Shown here one piece after another: positions 45,114 through 56,300 of a stretch of 64,000 bases of DNA. A program made the position numbers and the translations under genes. The stretch covers positions 1 through 64,000 of the forward strand of contig RSEH01000073.1 of the NCBI GenBank assembly GCA_006503475.1, read 5' to 3'. The notes under the pieces were generated by a model. It saw only the letters and a list, made by a program, of their open reading frames with translations, was not told the origin of the DNA and did not search any database. Each line of letters begins with the position of its first letter. Position 1 is the stretch's first letter. Origin of the DNA: Stentor roeselii (lineage: Eukaryota; Ciliophora; Heterotrichea; Heterotrichida; Stentoridae).

Positions 45114-47270
45114 ATGATTCTTAGTAACCTATTCCAAGACATTACCCCTCCACCAATACGTCTAGTAGAAAGTTTTTCAATTCTTGGACTATCAGTTCAA
45201 ACTTTAAGACGTAAGACATGTTTAGGCAGTCTTCTTGACGGTGCCTTTGAAATCGACCCTGAAGTTCTTGTCAAGTATCCGCCCTGGACCTCGTCAATCC
45301 CTGCCTCTGCTTTGAAAGTGACTGAAAAATAGATGATTTTCACTGAATCTACCGTCAGAATCCAAGAACACCCTGCCCGTCCTCGTTTTTTTTCAACGAC
45401 GATCACTGATGCAGAGGGAGGCTTCACCAACGCTCACTGTTTAATCATGTCTGAAAAGGTCACCCCGAGTCTTGTAGAGCAGTCTTACGGTTGGAGAGCG
45501 AAAAATAAAGACTATGACTTGAAATTTTCCAGAAATTTGATGGTGGAAAAAGAATTATTTGTTCCAGTTGTCGTTTGTATCATGAGTAAAAGCACTTATG
45601 TTGATATTTTCAGAGAAATTCTCATGAAAATCTTTAGTTCTTTGCTGGAATCTGCACAGAACTCAGATCAAATAAATGGATCAGTTCAGTTCTTGAATAG
45701 TCTTCTGTACCTTGCAAGCGAAAGCATTATCCCGCCATTGGACACAGAGTTAAAAATCATTTTACAAGGAAAAACTTTAACATTACCAATAGAGTCATTT
45801 TACAGTCTTCGTCACAATGAAAGTTGCATATCTTTAGTCCTTGATCTAGTCGATGTTAAGTCTCTTCTTCAGTTCTGGGAAGCTGCTCTATTGAACAAGC
45901 ATTTATTCGTGATAAGTTCGAATGACTACCTGTTATTTTCAGTTCTCGAAGCAATGAAAATCCTGATCTTTCCACTTCGTTGGGACCTGAACATCATCCC
46001 CGTGTTGAACCCTTCACTTTCTGACTACATGGGCTCAGTACCTCCTATCATGATCGGCATCAACAGTTCAAACTTCGAGAAGCACCAGCTTCTCGCAAAG
46101 GAAAAAGACGACGTTGTCCTCAACATCGACTCAGGATCTTTTTTTCATTCAGGACAGTCCCAAAGGCCTAGTCTCTGTGAATGCACTTTTCAAGCACTTT
46201 ACAATAAAATCCAACTCATTAAAAACTATTCAAAACATTCAAAGGAAAAAATTTCTGAACTTGGACTTTCATGTCTTGAAGACCTCGTCGATGATAAAAA
46301 ATTCGTCGAAGAGGCAAAAAAACTTCTGAAGATTCAAAATGGAAAAGAAAAAATTTTCAATAATTTAGTACAAAAAGTTTTTTTTAGCTTTTTTGATCCT
46401 ATTGTTAAGTTTCAGGAGTTTATGGGAGAGGTTAGTGGAGGTGAAGTCATGTTTTTCACTGAAAAGTTCATTGAACAGGTGAAAACTTGTGGAAGTGACT
46501 GCAAAATGAAGGAGTTTTGGAGACTTATGATTGATGGATCAATGACTTTTCAGATATTTTTAGATAATTTCAACAAAATCGACCAGAGTTATTTGAAAAG
46601 GTTCAGAAATATCGTGAAAGGTAAAAAAAATAATGAAAGTCAACCGATTTTAATGGAATCTGGAATAAATGATGAAGAATTTGTTGAAAAGTTTAAAATT
46701 TGGGTGGAAAATTGTGAGTTTTCTAGTTATCAGGACAGGTTTCAGTTGAAGATTTTAAGTCAAATTTTTGAGGACTTGGAAAGTTTTGGACCTGCTGATG
46801 AGAAAAAAGGACTTATTCAGAGTTTTGCTGATTTGAATGAAGGGGTGAAAGATATCAACATGTTTTATGGAGAATACGGGGTGCTTAGGGTAAATAAAGC
46901 TTTTGTCGCTTTTCTTACTCCAGGGCTATTGAAAGAACTTTATCAAGGGTGTTCTTTAAGACATCTTCCTAATATCGTTTGGGAAGAAGTGATTGTCAGT
47001 CTTTACGTGGAACTCAAAGAAGACCCTGATACTTGGGATATGGAAAAAATGCTGATTTTGCTGATAAGACTCAATTCTCTTAACACTTTAGCAATCCCAA
47101 ATCACTACACCGCAATTTTAATAGACTCTCTCAGGAAAAAGGACAGTTCAGTAGCGGAAAATCTTCAATTCTGCAAAGGCCACCTTAGAAAAATAGTAAG
47201 GCTCTTTTTCCAATCCTCTCATACAGTGCGGACAGTTTCCATATCCTCTAAAAAAGACGTCAAGTCATGA
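45114..47270 (+). CDS. DENN-domain Rab exchange factor (two exons)
   Basis: DENN proteins activate Rab GTPases in membrane traffic. The frame is cut by TAG at 45330-45332 unless a 15-nt intron (45318-45332) is removed; the spliced protein has 713 residues. The ATG at 45114 is used; an upstream GTG is not needed. uDENN: LVESFSILGLSV, then PPWTSSIPASALK joined to MIFTESTVRI, then FFSTTITDAEGG. cDENN: FWEAALLNKHLFVISSNDYLLFSVLEAM and FPLRWDLNIIPVLNPSLSDYMGSVPPIMIGI. dDENN follows, then about 200 residues with no known domain. The exact DENND subfamily is not clear. Confidence 0.88.
45318..45332 (+). other. 15-nt intron with GTG donor (DENN gene)
   Basis: GTGACTGAAAAATAG: GTG donor, A at position 10, TAG acceptor in phase 0. 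The other introns here begin GTA. Removing it joins ALK to MIFTES inside the uDENN domain, where retained sequence would insert four residues and a stop. Confidence 0.88.
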
Positions 47271-47314
47271 TCCAGTTCTAGTTAATCACCTCTAACCCCT
47301 TCTAATCCTTATTT

Positions 47315-47546
47315 CCTTAAATCATCATCAATATCAACAAATTCAAATCCTCAATCCAATAATTTCCTTATTCCTTAAATCATCATCAATATCAACAAAT
47401 TCAAATCCTCAATCCAATAATTTCCTTATTCCTTAAATCATCATCAATATCAACAAATTCAAATCCTCAATCCAATAATTTCCTTATTCCTTAAATCATC
47501 ATCAATATCAACAAATTCAAATCCTCTAATCCAACAATTTCCTTAT
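47315..47546. repeat. 58-bp minisatellite, four copies
   Basis: Four head-to-tail copies of a 58-bp unit begin at 47315, 47373, 47431 and 47489. The first three look identical; the fourth differs at a few bases near its end. The unit is C-rich and G-free on the plus strand. The repeat fills most of the 337-bp interval between the DENN stop and the START-domain gene. Confidence 0.93.
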
Positions 47547-47607
47547 TTCATCTCACACCAATCATTTCCCTTACTTTCATATAAAATTCTAAATTAACAT
47601 ACTTCTG

Positions 47608-48285
47608 ATGGGACTTTCGAATTCTTGCTGCTGTTCCTGCTCCGTCTGCAACGAAGAAAAACTTCTGGGTTCAATTCATTCAGAGACTGAAAAGCCTTTG
47701 ATAGACGTGAGCCATTCAGAAATTGAAGAAAAGTTGTCAAAAGCGAGAGAAAATTTAATGAGTCACTTTGAGTTCTTTTCACAATCAATCGACTCAGATA
47801 ATGCAAAAGTTCAAATAGAAGAAACAAGCAAAGGCCAGTTAATAAAAGTTTCTTTTGTCCTTCCCTGTCAAATCAGCGAATTTTCCTCATTTCTCGATTC
47901 ACATGAAAGAAACTCTTGGGACAACTTGATCGATTTTTCGAAGACTTTAGAAAAAACTGAGTCATTTTCATTGATTCACTTGAAATACAAGTCTCAGTTA
48001 TCGTATTCTTCTAAAGAAGTGATTCTTGCGAGTAGTAAAAATTTGACTTCAACTCGAGTTTTCACTGTTTTTACTTCAGTGCCAGTTGAAAAGATAGCGA
48101 AAAGTGACCAAGTCGAGATCTTTGAAGGTGGATATGAAGCAGTTCCAAGTGGTTTATTAAAACTTGCGATTCACCTTAACATAGGAAGTCGTTCTTTAGG
48201 TGCTTTATTCCAGAAGCTTACCGAAAAAGTGATCCTCGACTCAATATCTCGTTTAAAACTTCACCTTTCTGCCTTCCAGTCCTAA
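47608..48285 (+). CDS. START-domain lipid-binding protein, N-acylated
   Basis: The protein has 225 residues. It begins MGLSNSCCCSCSVC: Gly2 and Ser6 for myristoylation and a run of Cys for palmitoylation. Residues 45-222 fit a START/Bet v1-like fold: a helical lead-in, SFVLPCQISEFSSFLDSHERNSWDNL, then SFSLIHLKYK, SSKEVILASS and a long C-terminal helix. START proteins carry lipids or sterols between membranes or sense them. The Cys-rich anchor would hold it at a membrane. It converges on the WD40 gene with 4 bp between stops. Confidence 0.75.
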   Translation: MGLSNSCCCSCSVCNEEKLLGSIHSETEKPLIDVSHSEIEEKLSKARENLMSHFEFFSQSIDSDNAKVQIEETSKGQLIKVSFVLPCQISEFSSFLDSHERNSWDNLIDFSKTLEKTESFSLIHLKYKSQLSYSSKEVILASSKNLTSTRVFTVFTSVPVEKIAKSDQVEIFEGGYEAVPSGLLKLAIHLNIGSRSLGALFQKLTEKVILDSISRLKLHLSAFQS

Positions 48286-48289
48286 TTAA

Positions 48290-50329
48290 CTAGCTAAAAA
48301 AATAACAAGTCTCAGGAAACCTTTCTTTCCACTTATCCCACGCAGGAGAACATGAAAAGTTTTCAAGTAAGTTCAAGTCTATCAAACTCCAAACATAAAA
48401 CTCGCCATCTCTTGAGCCACTGATGAGGACTTCAGAGTTCTCAGTAGTAAGAAGTTTAAAAATCGTAGATTTATGTGCATTGAAAACACTTCTCAGTGAC
48501 TTTTGATGCAAGTCCCAAACAAGTACTTGTTTATCAAACCCTCCAGAGACCAGTAGTTTCGAGTCTGCAGTGAAAGAAACGGCGTAGACTGTATCACAAT
48601 GTCGAAGAAAAACGAACTCTTGGCTTGATTGGTTCAAGTTCCAAAGTCGCACTGAGAAGTCTTTTTGGAAGAGGTCTCCTCCTCCACTTGCTGCGAGGAG
48701 GTTGTCTTTGGAAAGGGCTAAACAATAGATGCTTGACTTGTGACCTTTCAGCACTGATTGATTTGACCTGGAGCTTCGTGTCCAAAGTCGAAGGGTCGTG
48801 TCTCCTGCGCTGATTATTGTTGAATTGTCTTGGAAGAATAACACGCTTTGCACTTCTCCTGTGTGACCTTCTAACTGGCTTACTTGTCTTCGGGTTCGAA
48901 GGTCCCAGATTATTAGCTTTTTGTCTTTTGAACCGGATACTGCCCATTTTTTGTCCGAGGAGAAACTGATTGAGTTCACACTGTCGCTGTGACCTTGAAG
49001 AACCTCTGATGATGTGCAGGGTGTTGTTGGGCTTACTTGCCATAGTCGTAATGTACGATCTGATGAGCAGGAGATTAACTGTGACCCAGTATTATCAATA
49101 GCAAGTGCCTTAACCATATGAGTATGAGCGACAAGTACTTCTTTAAGACGATGATCAGCAGTAAACCAAACCCTAACAGAATTATCAGCACTTCCCGAGA
49201 ACAGTAACTTTCCCTCACGATCCAAACAAAGACTTAAGACCCAATTAGTATGTCCCCTGATCTTATCCAAGAGCTTCATCTTTTTCGAGTCCCAAGCAAG
49301 AACAAAAGAATCTCTGCCCCCAGTGAAAACCTTTCCAGTCCTTCGTTCAAAAGCAAGACAAGTGACGTTATCCTCATGTCCGACCATCTGATGCAAAAGT
49401 CGTCTTTTCTGAAGGCTGAAGACCTGAACCGAGTAGTCTTTTTTTCTACCTTCGCTGCCACCAGTTGCAGCGAAAATCAAGTCATCTTCTAAATTCACTG
49501 ACAGGGACCAGATGGGAAATGCACTTTTAAGGAAGAATTTGAGAGACTTTTCGTTGAGACTCCAGATATTTAGTTGTAGGTCATTCGATGATGAAAAAGC
49601 TAGAGATTCTGTCAGGACAACTGATGTGATTGGACCTGAGTGGGAAGAGAAGGTAAATATCAAGGATCTTGATGAAAAGTCCCAAAGTCGCACGTTGTGG
49701 TCTTCGCAACCTGAGAGAAAAGCATTACCCTCAACTTGCGACAGACAACCCACGACTGACTTAGACGGTAAAGCTGCTATCTGGATCCTCTCTTTCATGT
49801 CCCAGAATCGCAGAAACTTATCTTTTCCCGCTGAGATCAGCGTATTATTATGCAAGGTTAAACAATTTATCTCCGAGGTATGGCTTTCCACTATCAAACC
49901 CACCTCACTAGACAAAAGTGTTTTGATCTGGTTCACATCTTTATGCTCCACCTTTATATCTAAACCTTTTCTCTCTTCTTCAAAAAAACTCTGACTGTAA
50001 AAATCCTCAAATGATGAAAAGTCAACTTTCGGCTCTTGAAAAGTTGAAATTAATGAAAAGGTCTTAAGAGATGCAAACAAAGGCTTATTTGATTCTGGAT
50101 CTTTTAACAACTCAGAGTATTTTTTTGCTTCATTTTCCAAGTTTTCAATAGTTTTCCTCTGTTTTTCCAAGATTTTTTCAATAAAGTCTTGCGTTGCAGT
50201 TTTAATTGAACTGATGCAAGTTTCAATCAAGGCAGTTCTCGCTTCAACCTCAACAACAACATTCTGATCAAGTCGAGTTTGACTTTTGCCTATCTGAGTA
50301 TCTGATTCATTGCTTTCACCTTTATCCAT
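48290..50329 (-). CDS. WD40-repeat protein with N-terminal coiled coil
   Basis: The protein has 679 residues. The first 110 are charged and partly coiled coil. From about residue 145 roughly 12 WD40 repeats follow with good GH and WD ends (GHTNWVLSLCLDREGKLLFSGSADNSVRVW, GHSDSVNSISFSSDKKWAVSGSKDKKLIIWDL and others), enough for two propellers. It lacks the B-box-like finger of the broken WD40 gene near 7 kb. No enzymatic domain is present, so it is a scaffold of unknown partners. Confidence 0.85.
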   Translation of the reverse strand: MDKGESNESDTQIGKSQTRLDQNVVVEVEARTALIETCISSIKTATQDFIEKILEKQRKTIENLENEAKKYSELLKDPESNKPLFASLKTFSLISTFQEPKVDFSSFEDFYSQSFFEEERKGLDIKVEHKDVNQIKTLLSSEVGLIVESHTSEINCLTLHNNTLISAGKDKFLRFWDMKERIQIAALPSKSVVGCLSQVEGNAFLSGCEDHNVRLWDFSSRSLIFTFSSHSGPITSVVLTESLAFSSSNDLQLNIWSLNEKSLKFFLKSAFPIWSLSVNLEDDLIFAATGGSEGRKKDYSVQVFSLQKRRLLHQMVGHEDNVTCLAFERRTGKVFTGGRDSFVLAWDSKKMKLLDKIRGHTNWVLSLCLDREGKLLFSGSADNSVRVWFTADHRLKEVLVAHTHMVKALAIDNTGSQLISCSSDRTLRLWQVSPTTPCTSSEVLQGHSDSVNSISFSSDKKWAVSGSKDKKLIIWDLRTRRQVSQLEGHTGEVQSVLFFQDNSTIISAGDTTLRLWTRSSRSNQSVLKGHKSSIYCLALSKDNLLAASGGGDLFQKDFSVRLWNLNQSSQEFVFLRHCDTVYAVSFTADSKLLVSGGFDKQVLVWDLHQKSLRSVFNAHKSTIFKLLTTENSEVLISGSRDGEFYVWSLIDLNLLENFSCSPAWDKWKERFPETCYFFS

Positions 50330-50332
50330 ATC

Positions 50333-50388
50333 TATATGATCTAATTATCTTTATTATAACTATATGATCTAATTATCTTTATTATAAC
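50333..50388. repeat. 28-bp tandem duplication across a gene end
   Basis: Two identical adjacent copies of a 28-bp unit lie at 50333-50360 and 50361-50388. The right copy carries the last codons and the TAG stop of the Ca2+-channel gene (minus strand); the left copy is the spacer before the WD40 start codon. A coding end was copied into the leader of the next gene, or the reverse. Confidence 0.9.
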
Positions 50389-53300
50389 TCATTCTAGTGA
50401 GAATGTTTTCCACGTCCTTGATACCAAATTCGATGTCTTTCATCATATTGTTCTGTTCATCTTTCTGCCCTTTGATAAGGCACATTGCGTTTTTAGGTAA
50501 AAAAGAGACGTCACCGTCTTCAATTTTTTGTTTTACGTATTTTTCAAGCCCGTCGCATTGATTGAGTGGCTTACGGCGGATATAAACGATGTAAGCAAGG
50601 TAAGCGAATAAGTTGTGCTCGATTTGAGTGTGCTCCTTCCAACCTGACCCTCGAAGTTCGAATTCAAATTTTTCTTTCCCGCAGATTCCGCAGATGTTGT
50701 TGATGTCTTCCTCGATGCTTTTTCGTTTGTCCCTCAGTTCACCGAAGGTGTCGATGATGATACCGAAGATGATGTTTAGGAGAATGATTGTCACGATTAT
50801 GAAGAATAACATGTTGAATATCTGCATCCAAGTGAAGAGGCTACTGTCTTTGTCTACACTTTCTATGCTGTCACCGATGCCTCCTCCTGCACGGACGCCG
50901 AAGTAAAGAGTGAAACCAACACAAGAGATCAGGTCGTTGCAGTAGTTGTCATCAGACTCTCGATACTGATTATCAAACACCAAAAATCCCACAACTCCAA
51001 ACAAGTACACAAAAATCAAACCCAAGAGCACAGTAAGTCCCAACTGTCTCTTATTTTGCGTCACAGCCCTAAGTATATACCTCAAGTTCTCATTACGTCG
51101 AACAATATCCAGCAGGAGAAACGGATAAACAAAGACCGACTTCCAAGCAGCGCCAGCCAATCCAATATAAACCAAATTATAAATATTTTCCTGATTGAAA
51201 AACACATACAAAAGCTTTAAAATCTTCAACTGTTCACTCGCCCTCCTTAAATGCGAAGAAGACTCAGCATAATACTTGACTACAACAGTTCCTCTCAATT
51301 TATTCGCAGCAGGCATTCTATAAATATCAGTATCTTTAGGTTTATTAAAATGTTCATACAAAATAACTGGATAATTTTCAGCGATAAACAGTCCATAAAC
51401 CAAAAGAGACAAAATAATCACAACAGCTCCAAACAAGCTCACAAAGCCCAAGCCAGGAAAACTTCCGATGTCAAAATTATCATCAGAAGGCGAAGTGATA
51501 GAAAAAAGAAGTATCAAGTTAATCAAAACAATGATAAAAAAGTTAAGAGTTGCTAAAGATTTACTCTTACTGGCCCACCAGGTCAAAGTTTTATATTTTG
51601 AAAGTTGTTGAAGATGAAACATGTGAATTTGGCACATTTCTGACTTCTGGTAAAAACTTTTTACTTTTTCTTCATGTGAGTTGCGGTTTAGTTCGTAAAG
51701 AAGTTTGTTTCGCATGTCATTGCTGAGAAAAAGCATCATTCCTGGGACCTGGAAGAAACTTTGCTCTAAGTACCCGTCTCTATCGATTTCAACTGACGCG
51801 ATTAAAGATAAATAAAATTGATATGCGAGGTTCATATCTACGACTTCAGGTTTTTTCCAGAAGGACTTCAAGAAAATGACGAGTCCTTGAAGGAGACTTT
51901 CTTGTCTTCCCTCTAAATCTCTCATATTTTCAATAACATTTTTTAAAGGATTCATTTGATTTTCTTGAGGTTTTAATTGATTTTCTAAAGGTTTAGGAAA
52001 AATAAGAGTTTTTTCTTGGTTATCTAGAGTTTTTCCTTGAGATTCAATAAGACTTGGCTTTGGAGTCTCCAGCTGATCTGCCAGTTGGAAGGACAAAGCC
52101 TTGAGTCGAGCACTATCAGGGAACTTTTTACGTAGTTTCAAGAAAAGAATGACGATATCAAAGCCACAATGAACTTTTTTCCAGTCTTCATCACTGAGCA
52201 AAGAATCACTTTTAAAAAATAAAAAGAAAGTCCAAGATGTTTCCCCTTCAGTGTTTTCCCTAATCACATGTTCCCTATTCTGATGAATTCTTTCCTGATA
52301 AATAGAAACCGCTTCTAGAGCCAAGTTCTCAAAGTCAATTTCTTCAATCATGACAGCAGCGATATCTTTATTCGTTTCACCTTCAAGCAAGACCTTTAAA
52401 AATCTAACTGAATATTCAAAAAACTGATTTTCAGTCGATTTTCCTTGAATTAAATTATCAACAAATTTGTAAAGTTTTCGCTTTTTTCCCAGTAATAACT
52501 GGTTCTCAATGCACGGCCCTCTGCAGAGATAGATCAAAGTTTCGAAGCATTGCGGAATGATCTGAGTGGCTTCATCGTCGTTGATGAGTTCAGGTCCCAC
52601 TTCTTTGATATTGATCAGGTACTGCGCGATTTCATTGACAATGTTGATACTGATTCCTTTTTCTCCTAAGGAGTAAATGTCTTGTGACCGAATGTAATGT
52701 TGGAAGTCACTAAAGCAATTTTCACATAAAAGCTGAAGAAGTAAAATCAAGCGTTTTACATGCAAGGTCTTCTTCTGACTGTCTTTTGATTCAAGTTTGC
52801 ACTCTTGAAACATGTTGTCTTGTTGAAGCTCGTCAATAGGTACCTTGCCTTGCAGAGCTTTTTCAGGGTTTTTCTCATAAGTCACCTTTGCCCTGTCGAC
52901 AATTCGGTCTCTGGACTGTCGTAATCTAAGACGAATGTAAGAAAACAAGTAAGAATTATGAGAATTTTTCAGAATTTCAAAAAATTTTTCCTGCACTCGC
53001 CGGTTGCCGTATTTTAACATGTTTACAAGAAGTTGAACTGCTTCATCGACTAGTTCAAGTTCATGTTCAGAGCTGATAATTGTTAAAGCAAGCTCAATCA
53101 CGCCAGCTTTACTTAAAATTTCTTGGGTTTTTCGAATTGATTCTAGTTTTTTTGCTTTTGTTTCATTAAAAGTATCGAAAATCTCGTTTAACTCAAGGTC
53201 AGTTGGAATTAAAAGCTTTAATATTTGAAGTAAGTAGATTTTGTGAACTTTTTTCTTGAAGGCTGTTCCTAACTTGCTTACGAATTCTTTTAAATTTGAA

Positions 53301-56300
53301 GAATCGTTATTTCTGATTGCAGGTTCTACGAAAAAGTTTTTGATTTTTGTGACTAATTCGTTTAGGTCTTGGTTTTGGCAAAGTGATGAGAAATCATTGC
53401 AGAATCTTTTGAACTTTGATTTGATTTCAGTGCTTTCTTGGTAGCCTTCTGGAGTTATTACTGCTTTTGTTAGGAGTTTTTTTCCTGGGTCTTTTCTTTC
53501 TAGGGTTTTTACACGGTTGAAGAAGAACTTTCGGAGTTTTTCTGAGAAGTCATTAATAAAAAGCATATCTCGTCCATCTGAGAAATAATTAAAGCAAATA
53601 TCAAGAGAACTAACCGGGCAATTCAAAAGACACCGAATTCCAGTTTTAAACTCATTCTTACTAATACTGCCACTTTTATCCGAATCAAAAAACGCAAACA
53701 TTTCCTCCAAGGCCATTTTCCTTTCAATAATAGTATCTCTTAACGAAATAACAAGCGACGCAACTTTTTCATCAAGTTTTTCATAATCATCATCATTATG
53801 TCCCTGTTTATCAGCAGCTTCTCGACAAGCATTAACAATCATAATAATATTCGAAAAGTCCAGCGAATTATGAATTTTTTGCATTTCTTCTAAATTTTTC
53901 GAAATAATTTTCAGTTTTTTCAAGACTTCATTGACAACACGCGCCATTTCATTTTGAGGACTTCCATGACTAAGCATATCCCTCATGACATGCAAGAGTC
54001 CATCTTTAGTCGAATGCCAACTTTGCCCACCTGAAAAGTACCTCCAGACCTCAACAGCTTCTTTTTCCTTTTCACTTAACTGAAACTGGTCCCTTGGCGA
54101 GTCCTTTAAAAAGTTTCCTTTGTCGCTTTTTCCAGAGACGACGAGGTTCATAGCAGTTAAAAGTTTTAAATTCGTTGATTTTCTGCAGATGATGTTTTCA
54201 TATAATCCCTTTGTTGCAACTGGAACTATTTCAGATAAGTTTGAAATTGCGTCGTCGAGGTCAGGTAAAAAGACTTCTCGGAAAACGTCTTCTAGTTGGT
54301 TTAACTCGATTGCAGGCTTGATGACGCCGTCGATTTCAGTCATGTAGACCTGGTATAAAAAGCGAAGGTAGGTCTTTTTGAAATGACGGTTCAGGTTTTT
54401 TCGTTTCAGTGCTTTGAATAAGGAAAGTGCTGTGATCAACTTACGGCCTTGCATGATGCCGAAAGTGTTTTTTAATGCACAGAGATTAATCGTTTTCATC
54501 ACTTCACAGTGAAACTTCAAGGCTTTCCCAAAACTTGACTCACCATCTTTAGGGTCGGGAAACTTGGGGTCGAGGTAAGAGAAATACCCGGTATTTTGGT
54601 AATGCATGAATTTTACACTTTCATTCTTGAAAATCCATTTTAACACATCGATCTGCATCTTAGGAATCACTTCACGGTTGTCATCGTAAACGAAAGTTCT
54701 AAGCAACTGAATCAGACGGTATTCGTAGTTGTTCTTGTTAATTGAGTCAGAAATGAACTGGATCATGTTCTGACTTCCTTTTTTTAACTTGCTGTTTCGA
54801 TTTAAAACCTCTGCCAGAAGTTTCGTCGCTGAGTTGATTTTTCCGATTTTCTGTAAAAATAAGTCTCGATGAGGAAGAAGCAGGTCTTGGTTCAACTTGT
54901 TTCCATTTGCAAAAAAGAATAAAAGACTAGAAGCGTTTTTAAGAAGGGGAAAATGTGGATCTGTTTCTAATGAAAAAATCTGGATTAAAGGCTTGTGAAG
55001 TGCGGAATGTCTCATAATAGCCTGAAACTGGCTTTTTTTAAAGGCTGTGTTATTTTCATCTTCTACAAGTTTTAAAATATCTGCGATTTTCTTACTTGTT
55101 TCTCGAGATTTTCCTTGAACTACAGGGTATGGATTTTTTTCGGTTTCCATTGTGATGAGTTCTTTGACGAGATGCAGCAGGTCTTTAGAGTACCCAGAAA
55201 TAACTGAGTATATGTCCTTGTCAATCTGAACGACCAAGAACTCTACAGAAGCCAGTTCTTGTTTCAGTGCATTTCGCATGTTCATATCAGCTAAAATAAG
55301 CTCTAAGGCTTTTTTTCTCACTTCTCTGCTGATGTTTTTATCTGAGTTGAACAGAAGGTTAAGCAGGTGGATGTCAAGATGATGAGAAACTCCATTAATA
55401 TCACTTTTCCATTCGAGTTTACTTAGAATTGACTCAAATCTCATTTCTTTTACCCCTGTTTTGAAGTCACCGTCTTCTTCGGGCTTTTCAATTACTTCTG
55501 TGATGAAGAAAAGCTTGGACATGTCTTCGATGTGAAGGTTTTCTCGTTGGTTTATGATTACGAATAGTATGTCCATCACTACTTCGAGCATTTCGCTTAG
55601 ACCGGCTCCCAGGGACCTTTTGTAGTTTATTGAAAGATGCTCTCGTACTGTTCGTACTAGTTGGAAACTCCAGTGGCTGTAGTCTTTTTCTGATTTTGTC
55701 ATTATTAGGTAGAGGACTATTATCAGGAAGTCGTTTAGGAAATCTAACTTTAGGATCTCTAGGTCTAGAAGGGCTTTTGTTAGCTTTAAGTATGAGGTTA
55801 CTAGTTTTAGAAGACCTCCTAAACTGGAGATTGTTATTTGGATGTTTGAATTCCAAAACTCGTCTACCAGCTGACCAACAAGAAAAAAGTAATCAGGAAA
55901 CATAATATGACATTTTTCAATCAAATCAATCCCTTTACCCCTATCATTATTCTCCAAAGAAAAACACCTTGACTTGAACTTAGAGCTAGGCACAAAAGGA
56001 TCAATATCAACAAACACAATATTCAAAAAATCCAAAAGTGAAGCTTTAAGCTTATAATTCAAACTGCTTTCTAAAGTCAAAATAATAAACTCAGGACTTG
56101 CATTGATCTCTCTTTTAACAAGTTCAATAGCTGAAGAGTACCTTCCAAAGCAAATAAAAGTATAAAAGTCAATAGCAGCAGCTACATACTTCGAGTAATC
56201 TTCATCAAAACACAGTTCTTCCATATAAAAAACAGCTGAATCTTCATGTAAATCAATCAAATTATCCAATTTCACAAGTTCAAGTTTCGCAAGGTACTCA

